Shown here: positions 11,301 through 23,300 of the stretch, piece after piece
Numbering within the stretch: the stretch's first letter is position 1
Layout of the letters: the number at the start of each line of letters is the position of its first letter
NCBI RefSeq assembly: GCF_048771995.1
Contig: NC_133060.1
Location: forward strand, 1,917,501-1,981,500
Direction of reading: 5' to 3'
Length of the DNA stretch: 64,000 nt
Source: Taeniopygia guttata
Taxonomy: Eukaryota; Chordata; Aves; Passeriformes; Estrildidae
Made by a program: the position numbers and the translations under genes
The notes under the pieces: generated by a model
The model's database searches: none
The model's input: only the letters and a program-made list of their open reading frames with translations
Told to the model about the DNA's origin: nothing

Positions 11301-14300
11301 TTTTTCCCCAATCTCACCTGTCCCTTGGAGCAGCCGGCGCGCAGCAGCAGCGCCATGTCCCCCCTTTTTTCCCCCATTTTCCCCCCATTTTTCCCCCAAT
11401 TTCCCCATTTTTTCCCCATTTTTTCCCCGATTTTCCCCATTATTTTACCGATTTTTCCCATTTTTTCCCCATTTTCCCCCATTTTCCCCCCTCTCACCTG
11501 TCCCTTGGAGCAGCCGGCGCGCAGCAGCAGCGCCATGTCCCCCCTTTTTTCCCCCATTTTTCCCCATTATTTTACCGATTTTTTCCATTTTTTTCCCCAA
11601 TTTCCCCATTTTTTCCCCAATTTTTCCATTTTTTTCCCAATTTCCCCATTTTTTCCCCATTTTCCTCAATCTCACCTGTCCCTTGGAGCAGCCGGCGCGC
11701 AGCAGCAGCGCCATGTCCCCCCTTTTTTTCCCTATTTTTCCCATTATTTTACCGATTTTTCCCATTTTTCCCCCAATTTCCCCATTTTTTCCCCGATTTT
11801 CCCCATTATTTTACCGATTTTTCCCATTTTTTCCCCATTTTTCCCGTTACCTGTCCCTTGGAGCAGCCGTTGCGCAGCAGCAGCGCCATGTCCCCCCATT
11901 TTTTCCCTATTTTTCCCATTATTTTACTGATTTTTCCCATTTTTTCCCCAATTTTCCCCATTTTTTTCCCAATTTTTCCCTTTTTTTTTTCTCGATTTTC
12001 CCTTTTCCCTATTTTTTTCCCGATTTCTCCCATTTTTTCCCGATTTTCCCCATTTTTCCCCAAATTTTCCCGATTTTTCCCATTATTTTCCCGATTTTTC
12101 CCCGTTTTTTTCCCCATTTTTTCTCATTTTTTCCCCGATTTTTCCCTTTTCCCAGTTTTTCCCATTTTTTTCTCGATCTTCCCTTTTTTCCAATTTTTTC
12201 TCGATTTTTCCCATTTTTTCCAGATTTTTCCCATACTTTCCATTTTCTTCCCCCGATTTCCCCATTTTTTCCCAATTTTCCAAGTTTTTCCCCGATTTTT
12301 CCCATTTTTTTCTCCGATTTTTCCAGTTTTTTCCCATTTTTTCCCCGATTTTTCCCATTTTTTCCCCGATTTTCCCCATTTTCCCCTGATTTTCTCCAAT
12401 TTCTCCCAATTTTCCCCTGATTTCCCCATTTTTCCCAATTTTTCCCCATTTTTTCCCCTTTTTTTCTCCGATTTTCCCCATTTTTCCCCCGATTTTCCCC
12501 ATTTTTTTCTCCGATTTTCCCCATTTTTCCCCTTTTTCCCCCCATTTACCCTCTCCCTCCCCATTTTCCCCCATATCTCACCTGTCCCTTGGAGCAGCCG
12601 GCGCGCAGCAGCAGCGCCATGTCCCCCCTTTTTTCCCCCATTTTTCCCCCAATTTCCCCATTTTTTCCCCATTTTCCCCCCAATTTCCCCATTTTCCCCA
12701 TTTTTCCCCCAATTTCTCCCATTTTTTCCCCGATTTTCCCCATTATTTTACCGATTTTTCACATTTTTCCCCATTTTCCCCAATCTCACCTGTCCCTTGG
12801 AGCAGCCGGCGCGCAGCAGCAGCGCCATGTCCCCCCTTTTTTCCCTATTTTTCCCATTATTTTACTGATTTTTCCATTTTTTCCCCATTTTCCCAATTTT
12901 TCCCCATTTTTCCCCGATCTCACCTGTCCCTTGGAGCAGCCGGCGCGCAGCAGCAGCGCCATTTTCCCCCCTCTTTTTCCTATTTTTCCCATTTTTTCCT
13001 GATTTTTCCCATTATTTTACCGATTTTTTCCATTTTTTCCCCCCAATTTTTCCATTTTTTCCCATTTTTTCCCCATTTTACCCAATCTCACCTGTCCCTT
13101 GGAGCAGCAGGCGCGCAGCAGCAGCGCCATGTCCCCCCTTTTTTCCCCCATTTGTCCCCCATTTTCCCCCCATTTTTTCCCCAATTTTCCCCCCTTTTTT
13201 CCCCCATTTCCCCCATTTTTCCCCCATTTTTCCCCGTGTCTCACCTGTCCCTTGGAGCAGCCGGCGCGCAGCAGCAGGGGCCATTTTCCCCCCTTTTTTC
13301 CCTATTTTTCCCATTATTTTACCGATTTTTTCCATTTTTTTTCCCCATTTCTCCCCATTTTTTCCCCAATTTTTCCATTTTTTTCCCATTTTTCCCCATG
13401 TTCCCCATTTTCCCCAATCTCACCTCTCCCTTGGAGCAGCCGGCGCGCAGCAGCAGCGCCATTTTTGCCCCTTTTTTGCCCCTTTTTTCCCCCATTTTTC
13501 CCCCAATTTCCCCATTTTTTCCCCATTTTTTTCCCATTTTTTCCCCGATTTTCCCCATTATTTTACCGATTTTTCCCATTTTTTCCCCATTTTTCCCGTT
13601 ACCTGTCCCTTGGAGCAGCCGGCGCGCAGCAGCAGGGCCATTTTCCCCCTTTTTTCCCCCATTTTTCCCCCATTTTTTCCCCAATTTTCCCCAATTTCCC
13701 CATTATTTTGCCGATTTTTTCCATTTTTTTTCCCCATTTTCCCCATTTTTCCCCGTTACCTGTCTCTGGGAGCAGCCGGCGCGCAGCAGCAGCGCCATGT
13801 CCCCCATTTTTTCCCCCAATTTTTTCCCCGATTTTCCCCATTTTTTCCCCGATTTTCCCCATTTTTTTCCCCATTTTTCCCATTTTTTCCCCATTTTTCC
13901 CCATTTTTCCCCAATCTCACCTGTCCCTTGGAGCAGCCGGCGCGCAGCAGCTGGGGCCATTTTCCGCCGTTTTTTCCCTCATTTTTCCCATTATTTTACC
14001 GATTTTTTCCATTTTTTTCCATTTTTTTTCCCAATTTCCCCATTTTTTTCCCCGTTTTTCCCGTTACCTGTCCCTTGGAGCAGCCGGCGCGCAGCAGCAG
14101 CGCCATGTCCCCCATTTCTCCCCCAATTTCCGCATTATTTTACCGATTTTTTCCATTTTTTTTCCCCAATTTCCCCATTTTTTTCCCAATTTTCCCCATT
14201 ATTTTACCGATTTTCCCCGTTTTTTCCCCATTTTCCCCGTTACCTGTCCCTTGGAGCAGCCGGCGCGCAGCAGCAGCGCCATGTCCCCCAGCTCGTGGGG

Positions 14301-17300
14301 CAGCTCGTGCAGCAGCACCGCCAGCGCCGTCAGCGCCCCCCGGGCCGGGGACCCCCAGAACGCGGCGCCCAGCGCCAGCCCGTCCGTGAAGTTGTGCGCC
14401 GCGTCCGCCGCCAGGTTCAGGTACCCCGACGCCGCCATGGCTGCGCCCGAAAATGGAAAAAAACACCCAAAATCAGCACAAAATTATCCTGGAGTTATTG
14501 CAAAGTCAACCTGAAATTATCCCCAAAATGGGTCTCAAATTCGGCCCAAAGTCACCCCAAAATCAGCCCTAAAACATACTGAAGTTATCCCAAAATCAGC
14601 CTCAAATTATCCCCAAAGTCACCCCAAAATCAGCCTTAAAATAGCCTGAAGTTACCCCAAAATCAGCCCAAAATTATCCTGAAGTTATCGCAAAGTCACC
14701 CTGGAATTATCCCCGAAATTGGTCTTAAATTCAGCCCAAAGTCACCCAAAAATCATCTCTGAAACACCTTAAAGTTACCCCAAAATCATCCTTAAAATCA
14801 CCCCAAAATTATCCCCAAAATCACCCCAAAATCAGCCCAAAATTTGTCCCAGAATCGTCCGAAATTATCCTGAAGTTATCGCAAAGTCACCCTGAAATTA
14901 TCCCAAAAATCGCTCTCAATCTCAGCCCAAAGTTACCCCAAAATTAGACCAAAGTCACCCCAAAATCAGACCTAAACCACCCTGAAGTTACCCCAAAATC
15001 AGCCCAAAGTTATCCCCAAAATCAGCCCAAAATCACTCCAAAGTCAGCCCTAAAACAGTCTAAAGTTACCCCAAAATCAGCCCAAAGTTATCCCAAAATC
15101 AGCCCAAAGTCACCCCAAAATCAGCCACAAATTATCCCCAAAATCAGCCCAAAGTCACCCCAAAATCAGCCCTAAACCACCCTGAAGTTACCCCAAAATC
15201 ATCCCAAAGTTATGCCCAAAATCACCCCAAAATCAGCCCAAAGTCACCCCAAAATCAGCCCTAAAACAGTCTAAAGTTACCCCAAAATCAGCCCAAAGTT
15301 ACCCCAAAATCAGCCCAAAGTCAGCCCAAAATCAGCCCTAAACCACCCTGAAGTTACGCCAAAATCAGCCCAAAGTTATCCCCAAAATCAGCCCAAAGTC
15401 ACCCCAAAAGCAGCCCTAAAACACCCTGAAGTTACCCCAAAATCAGCCCAAAATTGTCCTGGAGTTGCCCAAAATTATCCCAAACTTATCGCAAAGTCAT
15501 CCTGAAATTATCCCAAAAATCGCTCTCAAATTCAGCCCAAAGTCACCCAAAAATCATCTCTGAAACGCCTTAAAGTTACCCCAAAATCATCCCTAAAATC
15601 ACCCCAAAATCAGCCCAAAATTTGTCCCGGAGTTGCCCAAAATTATCCTGAAGTTATCACAAAGTCATCCTGAAATTATCTCTGAAATCGGTCTTAAATT
15701 CGGCCCCAAGTCAGCTTAAAATCAGCCCAAAGTCACCCCAAAATCAGCCCTAAACCACCCTGAAGTTACCCCAAAATCATCCCAAAGTTATCCCCAAAAT
15801 CACCCCAAAATCAGCCCAAAGTCACCCCAAAATCAGCCCTAAAACAGTCTAAAGTTACCCCAAAATCAGTCCAAAGTTACCCCAAAATCAGCCCAAAGTC
15901 ACCCCAAAATCAGTCCTAAACCACCCTGAAGTTACGCCAAAATCAGCCCAAAGTTATGCCCAAAATCAGCCCAAAGTCACCCCAAAATCAGTCCTAAAAC
16001 TCCCTGAAGTTACCCCAATATCAGCCCAAAATTTGTCCCGGAATTGCCCCAAATTATCCCCAAGTTACCCCGAAGTCATCCTGAAATTATCCCCGAAATT
16101 GGTCTTAAATTCGGCCCAAAGTTACCCCAAAATTAGCCCAAAGTCACCCCAAAATCAGCCCTAAAACATCCTGAAGTTGTCCCAAAATCAGCCTCAAATT
16201 ATCCCCAAAATCACCCCAAGATTATCCTGGAGTTGCACAAAATTATCCCGAAGTTACCCCAAAGTCATCCTGAAATTATCCCAAAAATCGGTCTTAAATT
16301 CAGCCCAAAATCAGCCCAAAGTCACCCCAAAATCAGCCCTGAAACAGTCTAAAGTTACCCCAAAATCAGCCCGAAGTTATGCCCAAAATGATCTCAAAAT
16401 CAGCCCTAAAACAGCCTAAAGTTACCCCAAAATCAGCCCTAAATTATCCCGAAGTTATCGCAAAGTCACCCTGAAATTATCCCAAAAATCGCTCTCAAAT
16501 TCAGCCCAAAGTCACCCAAAAATCATCTCTGAAACACTTTAAAGTTACCCTAAAATCATCCCTAAAATCACCCCAAAATCACCCCAAAATTTGTCCCGGA
16601 GTTGCCCAAAATTATCCCGAAGTTACCCCAAAGTCAACCTGAAATTATCCCAAAATTGGTCTTAAACTCAGCGCAAAGTCAGCTTAAAATAGCCTAAAAT
16701 TACCCCAAAATCAGCCCAAAGTTATGCCCAAAATGATCTCAAAATCAGCCCTAAAACAGTCTAAAGTTACCCCAAAATCAGCCCAAAGTCACCCCAAAAT
16801 CAGCCCTAAAACAGTCTAAAGTTACCCCAAAATCAGCCCAAAGTCACCCCAAAATCAGCCCTAAAACAGTCTAAAGTTACCCCAAAATCAGCCCAAAATT
16901 ATCCCGAAGTTACCCCAAAGTCACCCTGAAATTATCCCCAAAATCGCTCTCAAATTCAGCCCAAAGTCACCCCAAAATCATCTCTGAAACACCTTAAAGT
17001 TACCCCAAAATCATCCCTAAAATCACCCCAAAATCAGCCTCAAATTATCCCCAAAATCACCCCAAAATTATAGCCCAAAGTCACCCCAAAAGCAGCCCTA
17101 AAACACCCTGAAGTTACCCCAAAATCACCCCAAAATCAGCCCAAAGTCACCCCAAAGTTATCCCCAAAATCAGCCCTAAAACACCCTGAAGTTACCCCAA
17201 AATCAGCCAAAATTATCCTGGAGTTATCCCAAAGTCACCCTGAAATTATCCCAAAAATCGCTCTCAAATTCGGCACAAAGTCAGCCCAAAGTCACCCCAA

Positions 17301-20300
17301 AATCAGCCCTAAAACAGTCTAAAGTTACCCCAAAATCAGCCCGGAGTTATCCCCAAAATCACCCCAAAATCAGCCCAAAGTTAGCTCCAAAATGATCCCA
17401 AAATCAGCCCAAAGTCACCCCAAAATCAGCCCTAAAACACCCTGAAGTTACCCCAAAATCAGCCCAAAGTTATCCCCAAAATCAGCCCAAAGTCACCCCA
17501 AAATCAGCCCAAAGTCACCCCAAAATCAGCCACAAATTATCCCCAAAATCAGCCCAAAGTTATCCCCAAAATCAGCCTTAAAATAGCCTGAAGTTACCCC
17601 AAAATCAGCCCAAAGTCACCCCAAAATCAGCCTTAAAATGGCCTAAAGTTACCCCAAAATCAGCCCCAAATTATCCCCAAAATGATCCCAAAATCAGCCC
17701 TAAAACAGTCTAAAGTTACCCTAAAATCAGCCCAAAATTATCCCGAAGTTATCCCAAAGTCATCCTGAAATTATCCCCGAAATCGGTCTCAAATTCGGCA
17801 CAAAGTCAGCTTAAAATCGGCCTTAAAATAGCCAAAAATTACCCCAAAATCAGCCTCAAATTATCCCCAAAATCACCCCAAAATCAGCCCAAAGTTACCC
17901 CAAAATCAGTCCAAAATTTGTCCCAGAGTTGCGCAAAATTTTCCCGAAGTTATCGCAAAGTCACCCTGAAATTATCCCAAAAATCGCTCTCAATCTCAGC
18001 CCAAAGTTACCCCAAAATTAGACCAAAGTCACCCCAAAATCAGCCCTAAAACACCATGAAGTTACCCCAAAATCAGCCTCAAATTATCCCCAAAATCAGC
18101 CCAAAGTCACCCCAAAGTCAGCCCTAAACAGTCTAAAGTTACCCCAAAATCATCCCTAAAACACCCCAAAATCACCCCAAAATCAGCCCAAAATTTGTCC
18201 TGGAGTTGCCCAAAATTATCCCGAAGTTATCGCAAAGTCACCCTAAAATTATCCCAAAAATCGCTCTCAATTTCGGCCCAAAATCAGCCCAAAGTCACCC
18301 CAAAACAGTCTAAAGTTACCCCAAAATCACCTTTGAAACACTCTGGAGTCACCCCAAAATCAGCCCCAAATTATCCCCAAAATCATCCCCAAAATCACCT
18401 CTAAAACACCCGAAATGTCCCCAAAGTCCCCAAATCCCCCAAATGTCCCCAAATCCCCCAATGTCCCAAATTCCCCAAATGTCCCCAAATCCCCCAAAAT
18501 ATCCCAAATCTCCTCAACGTCCCCAAATCCCTCAAAATATCCCAAATCCCTCAAAGTCCCCGAATCCCCCAAATGTCCCCAAATCCCCCAATTGTCCCCA
18601 AATTCCCCAAATGTCCCCAAATATCCCAAATCCCCCAAATGTCCCCAAATATCCCAAATGTCCCCAAATCCCCCAATGTCCCCAAATCCCCCAAAATATC
18701 CCAAATCCCCCAAATGTCCCCAAATCCCCCAAATGTCCCCAAATATCCCAAATCCCCTCAATGTCCCAAATCCCCCAAAGTCCCCAAATCCCCCAAATGT
18801 CCCCAAATGTCCCAAATCCCCCAAATGTCCCCAACCCCCCAAATTCCCCAGATGTCCCCAAATCCCCTCAATGTCCCCAATGTCCCCAAATGTCCCCCAA
18901 TCCCCCAAATGTTCCCAATCCCCTCAATGTCCCAAATCCTCTCAATGTCCCCAATCCCCCAAATGTCCCCAAATCCCCCAAATGTCCCCAAATGTCCCCA
19001 AACCCCCCAAATGTCCCCAAATGTCCCCAAATCCCCCAAATGTCCCAAATCCCCTCAATGTCCCCAAATCCCCAAGTGTCCCCAAATACCCCAATTGTCC
19101 CCAAATACCCCAATTATCCCAAATGTCCCCAAATCCCACAAATGTCCCAAATCCCCTCCATGTCCCAAATGTCCCCAAATCCCCCCAATCACCCAAATTC
19201 CCCAAATGTCCCCAAATTCCTCAAATGCTCCAAATGCCCCAAATGTCCCCAAATCCCCCAAAGTCCCCAAATCCCTCAAAGTCCCCAAATCCCCTCAATG
19301 TCCCAAATGTCCCCAATGTCCCCAAATCCCCCCAACCCCCCAAATGTCCCCAATTTCCTCAAATCCCCCAAAATGTCCCCAAATCCCCTCAATGCCCCCA
19401 AATGTCTCAAATCCCCCAAAATGTCCCCAAATCCCCAAATGTCCCCAAACGCCCCAAATCCCCCAAAATGTCCCCAAATCCCCCAAATGTCCCCAAATGT
19501 CCCCAAATCCCCCAAATGTCCCCAATGTCCCCAAATGTCCCCAATGTCCCCAAATGTCCCCAATGTCCCCAATGTCCCCAAATACCCCCAAGACCCCCCA
19601 ATCACCCAAATGTCCCCAAATCCCCCAAATGTCCCAAATTCCCCAAATCCCCCCAAATGTCCCCAAATCCCCCAAATGTCCCAAATCCCCTCAATGTCCT
19701 CAAATCCCCCAAATGTCCCCAAATCCCCCAAATATCCCAAATACCCCAAAATGTCCCCAATCCCCTCAATGTCCCCAATGTCCCCAAATGTCCCAAATCC
19801 CCCAATTGTCCTCAAATCCCCCAAAATGTCCCCAAACCCCCCAAATGTCCCAAATCCCCTCAATGTCCCCAATGTCCCCAAATCCCCCAAATATCCCAAA
19901 TTCCCCAAATATCCCAAAGTCCCCAAATCCCCCAAATGTCCCCAATGTCCCCAAATCCCCTCAATGTCCCCAATGTCCCCAAATGTCCAAAATGTCCCAA
20001 ATGTCCCCAAATACCCCAAATCCCCCAAATGTCCCCAATCCCCCAAATGTCCCCAATGTCCCCAATGTCCCCAATCTCCTCAATGTCCCCAATCTCCTCA
20101 ATGTCCCCAAATCCCCCAAATGTCCCCAAATTCCCCAAACGTACCCAAATCCCCCCAAATATCCCAAATCCCCTCAATTGTCCCCAAATCCCTCAAAGTC
20201 CCCAAATCCCCTCAATGTCCCAAATTCCCTAAAGACCCCAAATCCCCCAATATTCCCAATGTCCCCAAATCCCCCAAATGTCCCCAAATCCCCTCAATGT

Positions 20301-23300
20301 CCCAAATGTCCCCAAATCCCCCAAAATGTCCCCAAATCCCCCAAAATGTCCCCAAATGTCTCAAATCCCCTCAAAGTCCCCAAATCCCCCAATTGTCTTC
20401 AAATATCCCAAATGTCCCCAAATGTCCCCCAAATATCCCAAATGTCCCCAATCCCCTCAATGTCCCCAAATCCCCCAAATCTCCCCAAATCTCCCCAATC
20501 CCCTCAACGTCCCAAATGTCCCCAAATGACCAAAATGTCCCCAAATCCCCCAAATGTCCCAAATTCCCAAAATATCCCAAATGTCCCCAAATGTCCCCAA
20601 TCCCCTCAATGTCCCAACTGTCCCCAAATCCCCCCAATCACCCAAATGTCCCCAAATCCCCCAAATGTCCCCAAACACCAAATGTCCCAAAACCCCTCAA
20701 TGTCCCCAAATCCCCTCAACGTCCCAAATCCCCCAAATGTCCCCTAAATCCCCCAAATGCCCCCAAATCCCTCAAAGTCCCCAAATCCCTCAAATGTCCC
20801 CAATGTCCCCAAACCCCCCAAATGTCCCAAATGTCCCCAAATGTCCCCAAATCCCCCAAATGTCCCAAATCCCCCAATTGTCCCAAATGTCCCCAAATCC
20901 CCCAAATCCCCCTAATCACCCAAATTCCCCAAATGTCCCCAAATCACCCAAATGTCCCCAAATCCCCCAAAATGTCCCAAATGTCCCCAAATCCCTCAAA
21001 TGTCCCCAAATCCCCTCCATGTCCCAAATGTCTCCAAACCCCCCAAATGTCCCCAATGTCCCCAAATGTCCCCAAATCCTCCAAATGTCCCCAATGTCCC
21101 CAATGTCCCCAAATGTCCCCAATGTCCCAAATCCCCCAAAATGTCCCCAATATCCCAAATTCCCCAATTATCCCAAATCCCCTCAATGTCCCCAAATCCC
21201 CCAAATGTCCCCAATCCCCTCAATGTCCCAAATGTCCCAAATGTCCCCAAATGTCCCAAATGTCCCCAATGTCCCCAATGTCCCCAATGTCCCCAATCCT
21301 CCAGAATGTCCTCAAATCCCCAAATGTCCCCAAATCCCCCAAATCCCCCTAATCACCCAAATTCCCCAAATGTCCCCAAATTCCTCAAATGCTCCAAACC
21401 CCCCAAATGTCCCCAATGTCCCCAAATGTCCCAAAATGTCCCCAAATCCCCCCAAATGTCCCCAAAAGGTGTCCCGGACCTGCCCTGTCCCCGTGGTGGC
21501 TCCTCCCGCGCTTGGCCTTGGTGGCCTTGGTGTCCTTGGTGTCCTTGGTGTCCTTGGTGGCTTTTGTCCCCGTGGTGGCCCCGGTGGCTTTTGTCCCCGT
21601 GGTGTCCTTGGTGGCCCCGGTGGCCTTTGTCCCCTTGGTCCCTTTGGTGTCCCGGGCGTCGCCGTCGGCCTCGTCCTCGCTGGAGCTGTGCTTGGATTTG
21701 GGGGCTGAGAGACGAAAAGGGACAAAATCCACCCAAAAATCCCAAAAATCCAGCTCAAAAAACCCAAAATCCCAAAAATCCAGCCCAAAATCCACCCAAA
21801 TCCAGCTCAAAATCCCACTAATCCAGTCCCAAATCCCACTAATCCAGCCCAAAAAACCCCAAAATCCTCTAAATCCAGCCCAAAATCCCAGAAATCCAGC
21901 CCAAAATTCCACAAATTTACCCCAAAATCCCACAGATCCAGCCCCAAATCCAGCCCAAAATCCACCCAAAAATGCACCCAAAATCCCAAATATTCACCCC
22001 ATAAAACCCCAAATCCTCTAAATCCAGCTCAAAATCCCATAAATCCACCCCAAAAAACCTCAAATCCTCTAAATCCAGCCCCAAATCCCACTAATCCAGC
22101 CCAAAAACCCCCCAAATCCTCTAAATCCAGCCCAAAATCCCAAAAATCCAGCCCAAAAATCCCAAAATCCTCAAAATCCAGCCCAAAATCCCAAATATCC
22201 ACCCCAAAAAACCCAAAATCCTCTAAATCCAGCCCAAAATCCCAAATATCCACCCCAAAAAACCCAAAATCCTCTAAATCCAGCCAAAATCCAAATATCC
22301 ACCCCAAAAAACCCCCAAATCCTCTAAATCCAGCCAAAATCCCAGAAATCCAGCCCAAAATCCCAAATATTCACCCCATAAAACCCCAAATCTTCTAAAT
22401 CCAGCCCAAAATCCCACCAATCCATCCCAAAATTCCACAAATTTACCCAAAAAACCCCAAAATCCTCTAAATCCAGGTCAAAATCCCACTAACCCAGCCC
22501 AAAATCCCAAATATTCACCCAAAAAACCCCCAAAATCCTCTAAATCCAGCCCAAAATCCCACTAATCAGCCCAAAATCCCAAATATCCACCCCAAAAAAC
22601 CTCAAATCCTCTAAATCCAGCCCAAAATCCCAAATATCCACCCCAAAAAACCCAAATCCTCTAAATCCAGCCCAAAATCCCAAATATCCACCCGAAAAAC
22701 CCCCAAATCCTCTAAATCCATGTCAAAATCCCAAATATCCACCCCAAAAAACCCAAATCCTCTAAATCCAGATCAAAATCCCAAAAATCCAGCCCAAAAC
22801 CCCCCAAATCCTCTAAATCCAGCCCAAAATCCCATAAATCCAGCCCAAAAAACCCAAAATCCTCTAAATCCAGCCCAAAATCCTAAAAATCCACCCCAAA
22901 AACCCCAAAATCCTCTAAATCCAGCTCAAAATCCCAAAAATCCACCCAAAATCCCAAATATTCACCCCATAAAACCCCAAATCCTCTAAATCCAACCCAA
23001 AATCCCACTAATCCAGCCCAAAATCCCAAATATTCACCCAAAAAACCCCCAAAATCCTCTAAATCCAGCCCAAAATCCCAAAAATTCACCCCAAAATCCC
23101 ACTAACCCAGCCCAAAATCCCAAAAATCCAGCCCAAAAAACCCCAAATCCTCTAAATCCAGTCCCAAATCCCACTAATCCAGCCCAAAATCCCACTAATC
23201 CAGCCAAAAAAACCCCAAAATCCTCTAAATCCAGCTCAAAATCCCAAAAATCCACCCAAAATCCCAAATATTCACCCCAAAAAACCCCAAAATCCAGCCC

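Noticed and set aside
7123-12868. Long plus-strand open frames rich in Phe/Pro with [12 protein letters not shown] blocks
   Set aside because: They are antisense to the exon 6 edge array; the recurring blocks are the reverse complement of [15 protein letters not shown] codons.
18415-21708. Pro/Asn/Ser/Lys repeat proteins of 600-970 residues
   Set aside because: Pure translation of the gtccccaaat minisatellite inside SLC39A7 intron 5.
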